Assembly: GCA_009928435.1 (NCBI GenBank) | Contig: JAABNQ010000008.1 | Location: forward strand, 1 to 64,000 | Origin: Bacillus sp. HF117_J1_D | GTDB taxonomy: Bacteria > Bacillota > Bacilli > Bacillales > Bacillaceae_C | Length of the DNA stretch: 64,000 bases | Direction: 5' to 3' | In this document: in pieces, positions 43,791 to 53,909 of the stretch | Numbering within the stretch: the first letter of the stretch is position 1 | Layout of the letters: every line of letters begins with the position of its first letter | Position numbers and translations under genes: made by a program | Notes under the pieces: generated by a model | Database searches by the model: none | Seen by the model: only the letters and a program-made list of their open reading frames with translations | What the model was told of the DNA's origin: nothing

Positions 43791-45070
43791 CGTTCCAGCC
43801 TCACTTTCACAGCACGCGCATGGCCGTCCAATTCTTCCTTCGTTGCCAAAGTTTCCACATAAGGAGCTGCATTGCGCAATGCTTCTTCAGAGTAATAAAC
43901 GTACGTAGTTTTTTTGACGAAATCATCAACGGACAGCCCTGATGAAAAACGGGCAGTTCCCACAGTCGGCAAAACATGGTTAGGTCCGGCAAAATAATCA
44001 CCAACCGCTTCAGGTGTGTGGTGGCCGATAAATACCGATCCTGCATTTTTCACTTTGCTCAAATACTGCAAAGCATTTTCCGTCTGTATCTCCAAATGCT
44101 CAGGAGCAAGAGCGTTTGCCAATTCAAAGGCTTCCTCTAAAGAATTCACTAGAACAATAGCCCCTTCATTTGTCAGCGAAACTTCTGCTATCGCCTTTCT
44201 GGGAAGCTCCGCGCATTGCTTCTGCAATTCGACTATTGTCTCATCAACAAGCTGTTTGGAAGTCGTAAAAAGGAAGGAGCGCGCTCTTTCGTCATGCTCA
44301 GCCTGTGCGATTAAATCAGCAGCGACAAAAGCTGGAGTGGCTGTTTCATCAGCAATGATAGCCACTTCAGAAGGGCCCGCAATCATGTCGATGCCCACAT
44401 CGCCAAACACAAGCGATTTTGCGGCAGCCACAAAAGCATTTCCCGGACCGACAATTTTATCGACGGAAGGGATTTTCTCTGTTCCATATGCAAGCGCTGC
44501 TATCGCCTGGCTTCCACCTATTTTATAGATTGTATCCACCCCAGCAATATCAGCAGCAACAGATAGCACAGCTGGAATGGTGTCTCCTCCTCTGACAGGG
44601 GTAACCATGACGATTTTTTCCACCCCTGCAAGACTTGCCGGGATGGCGTTCATCAATACGGTGGACGGGTAGCAAGCCTTTCCGCCTGGAACATAAATAC
44701 CAGCCCGTTCAATTGGACGGAAAAGCTGTCCGGAAATGATGTCATCCGTCATTTCCATCATCCGCGATTGCTGAAGCTGCTTGGAATGAAAGCTTTTGAT
44801 ATTGGCAGCGGCCCTTTTAAGTGACTCAATCACTTCGGAAGAGACTTCCTTCCAGGCCGCTTTTCTTTCTTCCTTTGTCACTTCCCAGTTGTCACCGCTG
44901 TATCCGTCAAATTTTTCCGTGTATTCTTGTAACGCTTCATCACCACGGGTACGGATGTCTTCCAGGATTTTTTTTACCGTTTCTAAAACTTCATCATCAA
45001 AAGGCTGCTTTTTCGTTTTGGCCGAAATGAATGTATCTTGGAACTGATTTACAGTATACGCTGGAATCAT
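43787..45070 (-). CDS. hisD: Histidinol dehydrogenase HisD
   Basis: Zn-dependent NAD oxidoreductase for the last two steps to histidine, 427 aa. Motifs: GIYVPGGKACYPSTVLMNAIPA, IAGPSEVAIIAD, AQAEHDERA and GPNHVLPT. The start overlaps the hisG stop by 4 bp. Confidence 0.95.
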   Translation of the reverse strand: MIPAYTVNQFQDTFISAKTKKQPFDDEVLETVKKILEDIRTRGDEALQEYTEKFDGYSGDNWEVTKEERKAAWKEVSSEVIESLKRAAANIKSFHSKQLQQSRMMEMTDDIISGQLFRPIERAGIYVPGGKACYPSTVLMNAIPASLAGVEKIVMVTPVRGGDTIPAVLSVAADIAGVDTIYKIGGSQAIAALAYGTEKIPSVDKIVGPGNAFVAAAKSLVFGDVGIDMIAGPSEVAIIADETATPAFVAADLIAQAEHDERARSFLFTTSKQLVDETIVELQKQCAELPRKAIAEVSLTNEGAIVLVNSLEEAFELANALAPEHLEIQTENALQYLSKVKNAGSVFIGHHTPEAVGDYFAGPNHVLPTVGTARFSSGLSVDDFVKKTTYVYYSEEALRNAAPYVETLATKEELDGHARAVKVRLER

Positions 45071-45687
45071 ATGGCAGCCTCCTCGATACGGAATGAATCA
45101 ATAAGCGGCGCCAATACAGATTTTTTCAGTTTCAAAGAATTACGGTTGGCGATGCATCTTGCGGAAATGGACATCATTTCTTCTTTTACAACAAGCCCGT
45201 TCTCTTTTAATGTACTGCCTGTTTCAACAATATCCACGATATTGTCCGCTAGACCCAAAAGCGGAGCCAACTCAACAGAGCCCTCCAGCTTGACAATGTC
45301 AACGGATTTACCGCGTTCCCTGAAATATTTCGTTGTGATGTTCGGGAACTTCGTTGCAATTCGCTGTTTGCCCAAGGAATGGGACCCTTCAGGCTCCCCA
45401 GCTATGGCAAGACGGCATTTTCCGAATGGAAGCGGCAATAGGTCATAAACGTCCGGCTCGAATTCAAGAAGGATATCCTCCCCAACAATGCCGAGATCCG
45501 CAATGCCATGTTCAACATAAGTAGCCACGTCTACTCCCTTTGCAAAAACGGCAAAAAATTCGTCCGTTTCAATTTGAAGCTTTCTTCCTTTATCTGTCAA
45601 AGACGTAATATCGTAGCCTTTTGACTGTAAAAATGCGAGAAATTGCTTTTCCAATCTCCCTTTTGTCAGAGCGATCGTCGGTTTCAC
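45067..45687 (-). CDS. hisG: ATP phosphoribosyltransferase catalytic subunit HisG (short form)
   Basis: First committed enzyme of histidine synthesis. 206 aa is the short form, which needs HisZ; the latter is encoded just upstream. Motifs: ALTKGRLEKQ, DLGIVGEDIL and the PRPP-binding DIVETGSTLKENGL. Starts at GTG. Confidence 0.95.
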   Translation of the reverse strand: MKPTIALTKGRLEKQFLAFLQSKGYDITSLTDKGRKLQIETDEFFAVFAKGVDVATYVEHGIADLGIVGEDILLEFEPDVYDLLPLPFGKCRLAIAGEPEGSHSLGKQRIATKFPNITTKYFRERGKSVDIVKLEGSVELAPLLGLADNIVDIVETGSTLKENGLVVKEEMMSISARCIANRNSLKLKKSVLAPLIDSFRIEEAAI

Positions 45688-46808
45688 TTTTCCAACACCT
45701 CATATTTTCCGTCAATAAGTTTTATTTCTACTATTTTATCATAATCATCTGAATCAGCCTTCTCCGTACGGACATCGACTATGCAATTTTCATATGATTG
45801 CCTTAACTTTTCTGCGTAAACAAGCGCATCAATGTTAGCGATGATGCAGACTTTTTCCAAAGTTGATTCTTCCTGGTAAATTTCAGCAAGAACATCTACA
45901 TCGAATGCGAGGCCTGCAGCTGAAACTTGGCCTCCATACCGATCATACAGCTTATCGTAACGTCCACCGGAAAAGCAAACAACTCCCGTTTTTTTCAAAA
46001 ATCCCCTGTATAACATTCCAGAATAATAAGGAAGATTCTTCACTCTGCCAAGGTCGACAAGGATTTCGCCGCTGCCCGATTCAGTTAGAATTTGTGCGAC
46101 CTTTTTCATTTGGGCAAGCATATCAAGCAAATCTTTCCTGTCCTTCCATCGTTCCTCGTATTCAGCGATTACTTCTGTGCCACCGTATGCCTCAACGAGA
46201 GCTGCCAGTTCCTTCGCTGTTTCCTCGTCCCCATAGTGAAGCGCGATTTCGTAAACTTCATCCTGTTTTTTATCATGCATGGCCTGGCGGAGCCGTTCCG
46301 CTTCCTCGTTCTTCAAATCAAGCCCCTGAACAAGGCTTTCATATAGTTCAGTGTGGCCAAGTTCGATGACATACTCTGTAATTCCAAGGCTTTTTAAAAA
46401 AGAGCTGGCCATCAAAAGGCTTTCGATTTCCCCCATCAATGTTGGCAAATGCAGAATCTCAATGCCGGCTTGGTGATCTTCCATACCTGGCCTGTCAGTC
46501 TTGAAGACGGACCCCTGATAAGCCCATTTCTGCGGATTGCGATCCTGCGATGACAATGCCCGAGCGATAGATGTTGTCCAATCCGGGCGAAGTACTTCAA
46601 TTTCTCCTTCCGAATTGAACCATTTCAGCATATTTTGAAGGTTCATCCCCACATATTCATTTGTAAAAGTCGATGCATATTCAACCACTGGTGTAGAAAT
46701 TTGCTCATAGCCGCGCAGCACTGCCACTTCCCTGAACTTTTCCATAACAGAAAAGCGGTTGCTAACTGCGGGCCCCATCTCATCCCTGCTTCCTGCTGGC
46801 AAAAACAT
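45684..46808 (-). CDS. hisZ: ATP phosphoribosyltransferase regulatory subunit HisZ
   Basis: Catalytically inactive HisRS-like protein, 374 aa, required by short HisG and for histidine feedback. Class II synthetase-like motifs: RPDWTTSIARA, FKTDRPGMEDHQAGIEI and FSGGRYDKL. First gene of the operon; GGGAAG precedes the ATG by 9 nt. Confidence 0.92.
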   Translation of the reverse strand: MFLPAGSRDEMGPAVSNRFSVMEKFREVAVLRGYEQISTPVVEYASTFTNEYVGMNLQNMLKWFNSEGEIEVLRPDWTTSIARALSSQDRNPQKWAYQGSVFKTDRPGMEDHQAGIEILHLPTLMGEIESLLMASSFLKSLGITEYVIELGHTELYESLVQGLDLKNEEAERLRQAMHDKKQDEVYEIALHYGDEETAKELAALVEAYGGTEVIAEYEERWKDRKDLLDMLAQMKKVAQILTESGSGEILVDLGRVKNLPYYSGMLYRGFLKKTGVVCFSGGRYDKLYDRYGGQVSAAGLAFDVDVLAEIYQEESTLEKVCIIANIDALVYAEKLRQSYENCIVDVRTEKADSDDYDKIVEIKLIDGKYEVLEK

Positions 46809-46879
46809 AACAAGTCACTTCCCGAATTAATTATTCTTTAATTCTCTAGCGAACTAAAGGATTTCAGTAAATTGGTATT

Positions 46880-46909
46880 ACTTTACCATAAAAAATAATT
46901 GTTCGTCAA
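46880..46909 (-). promoter_or_regulatory. Possible SigA promoter of the his operon
   Basis: Minus-strand TTGACG and TAAAGT separated by 18 nt, 72 bp before hisZ. The leader between it and hisZ is too short for a T-box, and none was seen. Confidence 0.45.
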
Positions 46910-46991
46910 TTCTTATTCAGAAATAATCGTGACGGAATTGAGAAACAACCCTTCATTGGGAGGATATAATTTGGTTGGAAGCTTTATAAGA

Positions 46992-47036
46992 GAGAGCGCG
47001 CCATCGCCCAAAAGGGCTCGGCGCGCTCCAATCTCA
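46992..47036 (-). terminator. Hairpin downstream of the opp operon
   Basis: GAGCGCGCC and GGCGCGCTC form a perfect 9-bp GC-rich stem enclosing a second small hairpin, 10-50 bp beyond the oppF stop. The U-run on the minus strand is weak. Confidence 0.55.
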
Positions 47037-47043
47037 CCTTGCA

Positions 47044-48036
47044 TTATTGATATAAGTGACACGCAGTAAAGTGACCAGGTTTCACTTCCTGCCACTCAGG
47101 CACAGCTTTAGCACATACATCCATAGCTGCCGGACAACGCGTCCGAAATACACAGCCACTTGGCGGATTAATAGGACTTGGCACATCCCCTTTGAGGATG
47201 ATTCGCTCACGTCTCAATTCAGGATCAGGTATCGGAACCGATGACAGCAATGCTTTCGTGTACGGATGCAACGGGTCCTCATACAGTTCCTCACTTTCCG
47301 ACAGCTCAACCATTTTTCCAAGGTACATGACAAGTATCCGGTCAGATATATATTTGACCATGGACAAGTCATGCGCGATAAACAAGTAGGTCAAACCCAT
47401 TTTGCGTTGCAAGTCCTTCAGCAGATTCACAACCTGTGCTTGGATGGAAACGTCCAATGCTGAAATGGGCTCGTCGCACACGATGAATTTCGGGTCCAAA
47501 GCCAGTGCCCGGGCAATTCCGATCCGCTGGCGCTGCCCACCGCTAAATTCATGCGGGAAACGGCTGATATGATTGGCGTCCAATCCAACGAGCCGGAGCA
47601 GTTCCTTGATACGTTCTTTTTTCTTTTTACCGCTCATTCTATGGTGAATCGCAAACGGCTCCCCAATTATTTCTTCTACGGTCATCCTTGGATTCAACGA
47701 CGCATAGGGGTCTTGAAAGATCATTTGTATGTCTCTTCGCAGTTTGGACATTTCTCTATCATTATTAGAAAAGATATTTTTACCATTATATAAAACTTCA
47801 CCAGACGTCGGCTCGTGCAATCTGAGAATGGTTCGACCAGCGGTTGATTTTCCACATCCGCTTTCGCCGACAAGGCCAACTGTTTCACCTGGATAGATAT
47901 CCAGATTTAGCCCATCAACTGCTTTCAGTTTGTTATCTTCCACTGTAAAATATTTTTTCAAATTCTTCACTTGAATCAACGGTGAAGAAGAGGTTCCTTG
48001 GTCAGAAGAGTGTTTTTCTTTTAGTTCCGGCGTCAT
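47044..48036 (-). CDS. oppF: Oligopeptide ABC transporter ATP-binding protein OppF
   Basis: 330-aa ATPase: Walker A GESGCGKSTAGR, signature FSGGQRQRIGIARAL, Walker B FIVCDEPISALD, and the C-terminal oligopeptide-transporter extension with GCVFRTRCPAAMDVC (iron-sulfur-type Cys motif typical of Opp/Dpp ATPases). Last gene of oppABCDF. Confidence 0.92.
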   Translation of the reverse strand: MTPELKEKHSSDQGTSSSPLIQVKNLKKYFTVEDNKLKAVDGLNLDIYPGETVGLVGESGCGKSTAGRTILRLHEPTSGEVLYNGKNIFSNNDREMSKLRRDIQMIFQDPYASLNPRMTVEEIIGEPFAIHHRMSGKKKKERIKELLRLVGLDANHISRFPHEFSGGQRQRIGIARALALDPKFIVCDEPISALDVSIQAQVVNLLKDLQRKMGLTYLFIAHDLSMVKYISDRILVMYLGKMVELSESEELYEDPLHPYTKALLSSVPIPDPELRRERIILKGDVPSPINPPSGCVFRTRCPAAMDVCAKAVPEWQEVKPGHFTACHLYQ

Positions 48037-48051
48037 CTGCTTCCTCCTTTG

Positions 48052-49047
48052 TCACACACTTGCTCTCTGTTGGGCCATAGGATGATGAAGCCAACAAGCT
48101 GCCACTTGGTTTGGACTGACTTCCTCAAGATCCGGGTCGTGCTCTTTACAGACACGCATGGCGTATTGGCATCTGGCATAAAACGGGCATCCTTTGGGCG
48201 GATCGATTAAATCTGGCGGTGTCCCGATAATTGGAGACAGCGGCTGCTTCTTATCCATATCCAATCGCGGAATGGAATTCAATAGTCCCATTGTGTATGG
48301 GTGCTGCGGATTAGCAAAAAGTTCCTTCACTGTTCCCGTTTCAACTACCTGCCCCGCATACATAACAACTACTCGATCAGCAACCTCCGCGACAACCCCT
48401 AGGTCATGCGTAATTAAAATAATAGATGTTCCCGTTTCCTTCTGAATTTTTTTCATCAATTCCAATATTTGCGCCTGAATAGTTACATCAAGCGCTGTCG
48501 TAGGTTCATCTGCGATCAGCAGACGCGGATTACATGCAAGCGCCATCGCAATCATGGCTCTTTGGCGCATCCCTCCCGAAAATTCATGAGGGTATTGATA
48601 GATCCGTTTATCTGGTTGCGGAATTCCTACAAGCTTCAGCATCTCAATCGCTTTTTCAATAGCAGCCTTCTTGCTCATGTCATTATGTTTAAGTATAGCT
48701 TCTATAATTTGGTTTCCGACCTTGCTCGTTGGATTCAAGGATGTCATCGGATCTTGGAAAATCATACTGATCTGATTCCCTCGAATACGCTGCATTTCTT
48801 TCTCAGGTACATCCAACAAATTATTTCCTTGAAATTCAATCGTTCCCTGCTTATATTTTACTGGTGGCGAAGGAAGTAGCTTCATGATGGATTTAGCCGT
48901 GACACTTTTTCCTGAGCCAGATTCTCCAACAATGGCCACTGTCTCTCCTTCTCCAACATTGAAATTGACACCCCGGACCGCTTTTACTTCCCCAGCGTAA
49001 GTGTGAAAGGATACATGCAAATCTTTTACTTCTAGTACGTTTTTCAT
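48052..49047 (-). CDS. oppD: Oligopeptide ABC transporter ATP-binding protein OppD
   Basis: 331-aa ATPase: Walker [14 protein letters not shown], signature [15 protein letters not shown], Walker [14 protein letters not shown]-terminal [18 protein letters not shown] 49047 follows GGTGGGG by 6 nt and gives the usual [10 protein letters not shown] start; the GTG/ATG further upstream overlaps oppC. Confidence 0.92.
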   Translation of the reverse strand: MKNVLEVKDLHVSFHTYAGEVKAVRGVNFNVGEGETVAIVGESGSGKSVTAKSIMKLLPSPPVKYKQGTIEFQGNNLLDVPEKEMQRIRGNQISMIFQDPMTSLNPTSKVGNQIIEAILKHNDMSKKAAIEKAIEMLKLVGIPQPDKRIYQYPHEFSGGMRQRAMIAMALACNPRLLIADEPTTALDVTIQAQILELMKKIQKETGTSIILITHDLGVVAEVADRVVVMYAGQVVETGTVKELFANPQHPYTMGLLNSIPRLDMDKKQPLSPIIGTPPDLIDPPKGCPFYARCQYAMRVCKEHDPDLEEVSPNQVAACWLHHPMAQQRASV

Positions 49048-49064
49048 ACCGATCCCCACCTCTC

Positions 49065-49997
49065 TCATTCTCGCAACCTGGGATCGAGTGCATCCCTGAG
49101 TCCGTCTCCAAATACGTTAAAGGCCAGCATGGTCAAGGAGATTAAAATCGCTGGGATGAAAAGCTGATAGAAATGTCCCACATGAATACTCCCTAACGAA
49201 TCATTGACAAGCGTACCCCAGCTCGCCTGTGGTGCTTGAACCCCTAATCCAAGAAAGCTTAAAGTCGCTTCTGCAAAAATTGCCGTTGGAACACTGAGAG
49301 TGATGTTTACAAGGATAGGCCCCAATGTATTCGGTATCATGTGCTTTCTTAATATCCAGCCCATTTTTCCGCCCATTGCGTTGGATGCCTGAACAAACTC
49401 CTGTTCCTTCAATTGTAAAACCTGTCCCCTCACAAGCCTGGCCATTTGAATCCACCCGGTAATCGACAAAGCAATGATGATCGGCCAGATTCCTTTTTCC
49501 ATTACGATCATGACTAAAATCACAACAAGAAGGTATGGGATTGCATAAAGGATTTCAGCGATCCTCATCATCGCATTATCGACACGACCGCCTTTGATTG
49601 CTGAAATACCGCCATACGTCACACCGATGATAAAATCAATCAGCGCAGCCATCACTCCAATGAAAAGTGATATTCTTGCACCATACCAGCTCCGAGTGAA
49701 CAAATCCCTTCCCGCTGAATCCGTTCCAAACCAATGGTCAGCATTAGGCCTCAAATTCTTTTTTGTAAAATCCTGTTCAAAGTACGTATATCCGTTCAAA
49801 TGTGGTCCGATAATTGCCATAATCACCAAAATCAATATGACGATTAATCCAAGCATAGCCAGTTTGTTTTCAAACAGTCGACGCCTTACATCAGCCCAAT
49901 ACGAAACGGAGGGTCTTGCGATTTTTTCAGCTTCTTTATAATTATCTTCCGCGGGCAAAAACATCTCTTCCGTCAACTTCAGTTCCTGCTTACTCAT
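49065..49997 (-). CDS. oppC: Oligopeptide ABC transporter permease OppC
   Basis: 310-aa permease with about six helices, an N-terminal cytoplasmic extension and the permease loop motif EFVQASNAMGGKMGWILRKHMIPN. Ends with the family FNVFGDGLRDALDPRLR. Shares one base with oppB at its start. Confidence 0.92.
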   Translation of the reverse strand: MSKQELKLTEEMFLPAEDNYKEAEKIARPSVSYWADVRRRLFENKLAMLGLIVILILVIMAIIGPHLNGYTYFEQDFTKKNLRPNADHWFGTDSAGRDLFTRSWYGARISLFIGVMAALIDFIIGVTYGGISAIKGGRVDNAMMRIAEILYAIPYLLVVILVMIVMEKGIWPIIIALSITGWIQMARLVRGQVLQLKEQEFVQASNAMGGKMGWILRKHMIPNTLGPILVNITLSVPTAIFAEATLSFLGLGVQAPQASWGTLVNDSLGSIHVGHFYQLFIPAILISLTMLAFNVFGDGLRDALDPRLRE

Positions 49998-50926
49998 TAG
50001 CTGCTCTCCCTTGTAATCTTGATTCTCGGGTCAATCCATGTATAGGCTATATCCACAATAAGAATCAACCCGACGAGAATGATGCTGTAAAAGATGGTAG
50101 ACCCCAAAATAACAGGATAATCACGGCTGAAGATACTTTTCACAAACATTTCACCCATGCCTGGGATCCCAAAAATATGCTCAATGATAAAACTCCCGGT
50201 GACCAGATTAGCCGTTAAGATCCCCAACACTGTCACAACCGGCAAGATAGCATTACGGATTGCATGTTTAATAATAACGACGCTTCCTGACAATCCTTTT
50301 GCTTTGGCTGTCAGAATATAGTCCTGACTCATCACCTCGAGCATGCTCGACCTCATTAAACGAGCAATATAGGCCATCGGCATCATAGCGAGCGCGATGG
50401 AAGGGAGTATAGTATGTGCCCATGACTTCCATGTCGCAACGGGAAGCAACTGCCATTCAACTGCAACATAATAGATTAGGAAAGTAGCTAAGACAAAATT
50501 CGGGACCGACAAACCGATGATGGCAAGTACCATCGAGAGGTAGTCAGGCCATCGATTCCTGTTTAGTGCAGCAATGACTCCAAGGATCAAACCAAACGTA
50601 ATCGCTATAAGCAATGCTTGGAGCCCTAGATGAAGAGAGACAGGAAACCCTTTTCTAATATAATCATTGACTGTGATAGATTTTGATTTTAAAGATGGAC
50701 CGAAATCAAATTGGAGAACTGATTTCAAATAATTTCCATATTGGACAATTTCAGGCTTGTCCAAATTATAATGACGCTGCAAATTATTATATACAGCCGG
50801 GGGCATATTCCCTTCTTTCGCGAATGGATTCCCCGGAATTATTTTCATAATGATAAAAGTGAGTGTGATGATGACCCACACAGTGACAATTGCCCAGAAC
50901 AACCGTTTTAATGTATATTTCCACAT
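49997..50926 (-). CDS. oppB: Oligopeptide ABC transporter permease OppB
   Basis: 309-aa permease, about six helices, with DYILTAKAKGLSGSVVIIKHAIRNAILP and the C-terminal ILVDIAYTWIDPRIK. ATG 50926 is 6 nt after AGAGGTG; an in-frame GTG at 50935 overlaps that site. Confidence 0.92.
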   Translation of the reverse strand: MWKYTLKRLFWAIVTVWVIITLTFIIMKIIPGNPFAKEGNMPPAVYNNLQRHYNLDKPEIVQYGNYLKSVLQFDFGPSLKSKSITVNDYIRKGFPVSLHLGLQALLIAITFGLILGVIAALNRNRWPDYLSMVLAIIGLSVPNFVLATFLIYYVAVEWQLLPVATWKSWAHTILPSIALAMMPMAYIARLMRSSMLEVMSQDYILTAKAKGLSGSVVIIKHAIRNAILPVVTVLGILTANLVTGSFIIEHIFGIPGMGEMFVKSIFSRDYPVILGSTIFYSIILVGLILIVDIAYTWIDPRIKITRESS

Positions 50927-51014
50927 CGTGTACACCTCTTTCAGAGAGCTTTTCCTCTTGAATCCTTACACCCTTTAAGAATGCAAGCGTTATAGACCAA
51001 TATTCCGCAATACC

Positions 51015-51046
51015 AAACCGGGTATGCCAAGAATGGCATACCCCTT
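51015..51046 (-). terminator. Intercistronic hairpin between oppA and oppB
   Basis: GGGTATGCCA and TGGCATACCC form a perfect 10-bp stem with a short loop and little U-run. This arrangement often gives higher oppA than permease expression by partial termination or 3'-end protection. Confidence 0.6.
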
Positions 51047-51057
51047 AAATGGCTTGT

Positions 51058-52731
51058 TTACTTTTCAATGTCAGCATAAATGAACTGCGGATAACGATTG
51101 GTCGGTGTAAAGACCCCTTTTACATGCGGTTTGAGTGTAAACGGTTGCGTGTAGAAATAAACAGGAATAACAGGCATCTCACTGATTAAAATTTCCTCCG
51201 CTTTATGCATAGCTTCCATGCGTTCTTTTGGATCCATGGAAGTTCTTGCTGCCTTCAGATTTTTATCGTATTCGGCATTGCTCCAATTCGGATCATTATG
51301 GGAACCTCCCGTTACCCATAAACCGAGGAACGTCATCGGATCTACGTAATCGCCAACCCAACCGCCGCGGGAAATCTCATAATCTCCTGCTTTTTCACGG
51401 TCAAGTTTCACTTGGAATTCTACATTTTCCAAAGTTACATCGATATCTAAGTTTTTGCGCCACATTTCCTGCGCAGCCTCAGCAATTTTCTTATGTCCTT
51501 CGTTCGTATTATACGTTAGTGTAAATTTCGGCATTTCATCCATGCCTTCTTCAGCAAGTCCTTCTTTTAAAAGCTTTTTCGCTTCTTCTACATCTTCCTT
51601 AAATAAAGCTCCGGAGTTTTCTTGGTAATCTCCTTCAACATCAGGAATTCCTGGCGGTACCACGCCATATGCCGGCGGCTGTTTACCTTGTGCAACATGC
51701 TCGACAATTGCTTTACGATCAATCGCCATAGATAATGCTTTTCTAACTTTAACATTGTTAAACGGTTTCACTTCAGTATTTAAGTTATAATAGTAAACTG
51801 CTAAATCTGGTTCAATTTGCAATTCGGGATCATCTGAGCTGGCAAGCTCTCCTTGAACATCCTGCGGCAACGGATAAACTAAATCAAGCTCATCTGCCTG
51901 ATACATTTGCCATGCTGTATCTTCATTATCAATCATGACAAAGTTGACTTCGTCAAGATTAATTTTATCTTTATCATAATAATTTTCATTTTTTTCCAGT
52001 TTCATGCTATCTTTATGTTCCCATTCAGTCAGTTTGAAAGCTCCATTAGATACATAACCGTCAGCTTCCAAAGCCCAATCCGGATTTTCTTCCTGAACCT
52101 TCTTGTTCACTGGATAATAAGTATAGAATGAGGTTAAATCAAGAAAATAAGGTGTTGGCTCAGCCAATGTAATTTCTAGCGTCTTTTCATCTTTTGCCTT
52201 AACCCCCACTTTTTCTTCTAATTCAGCATACTCATCTTTATTTTCCGAACTATTATATTCTTCCCCTCCAGCAAGATAATATAGCTGATAGGCATATTCT
52301 GAAGCGGTTTCAGGATTAAGTGCATACTTCCAGGCATATTCAAAATCTTCGGCTGTAACCGGATCACCATTCGACCATTTCACATCATCTTTCAGCTGGA
52401 ATGTCCATGTAAGGCCGTCATCGCTGACCTCCCATTCTTTTGCCATTCCTTCAACAATTTCCCCTTCTGGCGTTTTCTTTGTCAATCCTTCAAAAGCGTG
52501 CTCTAGTACCCAAGAGTCATGAGTTCCTTCAGCTGTCCCCGGATGCAAAGACCCCGGCTCTTCTGTGTTATTCAGGTGCAACACTTTCTTCTCATCGGAC
52601 TTCTGTTCTTCACCAGATTTTTCACTATCCGAAGAATCCGGCTTCGATTCAGTTTCGCCGCTAAAACAGCCGCCTAGCAGCAACATGAATACGGTTACAA
52701 TACTTAATAAAGTAAAACGTTTCTTCCTCAT
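51058..52731 (-). CDS. oppA: Oligopeptide-binding lipoprotein OppA
   Basis: 557-aa extracellular peptide-binding lipoprotein (SBP family 5). Signal peptide with lipobox LLGGC (Cys22), a Ser/Glu/Lys-rich linker, then NNTEEPGSLHPGTAEGTHDSWV, WSNGDPVTAEDFEYAW and RKALSMAIDRKAIV. ATG 52731 follows a GGGGGA site; the longer frame is not needed. First gene of the operon, separated from oppB by 131 bp with a hairpin. Confidence 0.93.
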   Translation of the reverse strand: MRKKRFTLLSIVTVFMLLLGGCFSGETESKPDSSDSEKSGEEQKSDEKKVLHLNNTEEPGSLHPGTAEGTHDSWVLEHAFEGLTKKTPEGEIVEGMAKEWEVSDDGLTWTFQLKDDVKWSNGDPVTAEDFEYAWKYALNPETASEYAYQLYYLAGGEEYNSSENKDEYAELEEKVGVKAKDEKTLEITLAEPTPYFLDLTSFYTYYPVNKKVQEENPDWALEADGYVSNGAFKLTEWEHKDSMKLEKNENYYDKDKINLDEVNFVMIDNEDTAWQMYQADELDLVYPLPQDVQGELASSDDPELQIEPDLAVYYYNLNTEVKPFNNVKVRKALSMAIDRKAIVEHVAQGKQPPAYGVVPPGIPDVEGDYQENSGALFKEDVEEAKKLLKEGLAEEGMDEMPKFTLTYNTNEGHKKIAEAAQEMWRKNLDIDVTLENVEFQVKLDREKAGDYEISRGGWVGDYVDPMTFLGLWVTGGSHNDPNWSNAEYDKNLKAARTSMDPKERMEAMHKAEEILISEMPVIPVYFYTQPFTLKPHVKGVFTPTNRYPQFIYADIEK

Positions 52732-52886
52732 TTTAATTCCCCCTTTTCGAGTATTTTGCAATGAACTAGCAAATGATGTCTACCACTGTTCTATGATGTT
52801 TATGACAATTTATTTGCTTTTCCATTACACCACTAATATACCAAAAAGGGAGTCATAGTTTCAATTATTATTATACTATCAAATTT

Positions 52887-52918
52887 ATTTTCCCCGTTAT
52901 AGAGCGACGGGGAAAATG
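52887..52918 (-). terminator. Terminator of the ABC exporter operon
   Basis: TTTTCCCCGT and ACGGGGAAAA form a 10-bp stem followed on the minus strand by TAAATTT, about 35 bp after the stop at 52953 and upstream of oppA. Confidence 0.7.
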
Positions 52919-52952
52919 TCATTTCGAGTCTTTTTTTGTCTATTTCACGCGA

Positions 52953-53909
52953 TTAAGACGCGATATCACGCTTAGTGAAGAATAAAAATGCTAGGACGTG
53001 AAAAATGAAAAAATAGATGAACAAAATTATAATGGAAAACTTCATTGTCATGCTTTCGACCAATGGCATCCCATCGACATATTGCATCAAATTTGTATTT
53101 GCGAACAAACTGTATTTTACCCATTCAAATTTAGCTGCCAATAAATTTGTTATCGTTTCACCTGTAAAAAGTAGAAAAACGGATAAACCAATTGCAAGTG
53201 CACTATTCCTAAACACCGCAGAAATCATAAACGCCATAGCAGCAAGCAAAAAGATGCTTAAAGCGTTAAATATATAGGATTTGATTAAGTACAAGAACAG
53301 ACTTTGCTCCTGGACTTGGCCGTTTACGTATGCAAGGTGGACATTTTGTGCAGCTTCACCTGTTCCAAATAATACAACCCCGGCCAGTGCTGAAAAAACA
53401 AACAATATAATGAGTAAAATCAGAAGGAAAATATTTACTGCAATATATTTTGAAAGTAGGATTTTCCACCGCTTATATGGCTTTACAAGTAATACTTTAA
53501 TCGTTCCCCATGTAAACTCGTTGGCCACAATGCCCGCAGCGATGATCAAAACAAACAATCCTGCAAAAGGAATCAGTCCTGTCGAATCATTGATAAAGGT
53601 CCAAACAGTGCTTTCAGAAGCTGGAGGCAAGTCATTTTTTATTCGATAATTATTTAAGGCCATTTCAGTATCATAGAACTCTTTCAGCGATGGAGTCATG
53701 ACTTGCACATTTTCGGCTTCCTGTTTCATCGATTCGTTTTTCGCCATCAACTCCTGCTTCCAATCGTTTCCGGACGCCTTTTCTTTTCCTTCGAGATATT
53801 TGGTCATGCCAGCATTGACAAATACTATCAGAATCAGGAGTCCAATCATGATAAAGGTGCTTTTTTGCCTAAAAATCTTTCCCCATTCATTCCGTATTAA
53901 ATTAAACAT
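52953..53909 (-). CDS. ABC-2 type permease
   Basis: 318 aa with an N-terminal helix, a large extracellular loop (about 45-105) and five further helices (PFAGLFVLIIAAGIVANEFTWGTIK region, then four C-terminal). It overlaps the ATPase gene upstream by 8 nt, so the two form an exporter. Last gene of the GntR-controlled operon. Substrate unknown; antimicrobial peptides are typical for this class. Confidence 0.85.
   Translation of the reverse strand: MFNLIRNEWGKIFRQKSTFIMIGLLILIVFVNAGMTKYLEGKEKASGNDWKQELMAKNESMKQEAENVQVMTPSLKEFYDTEMALNNYRIKNDLPPASESTVWTFINDSTGLIPFAGLFVLIIAAGIVANEFTWGTIKVLLVKPYKRWKILLSKYIAVNIFLLILLIILFVFSALAGVVLFGTGEAAQNVHLAYVNGQVQEQSLFLYLIKSYIFNALSIFLLAAMAFMISAVFRNSALAIGLSVFLLFTGETITNLLAAKFEWVKYSLFANTNLMQYVDGMPLVESMTMKFSIIILFIYFFIFHVLAFLFFTKRDIAS

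Noticed and set aside
46809-46912. T-box leader upstream of hisZ
   Set aside because: Only about 100 bp, with no T-box sequence or specifier stem.
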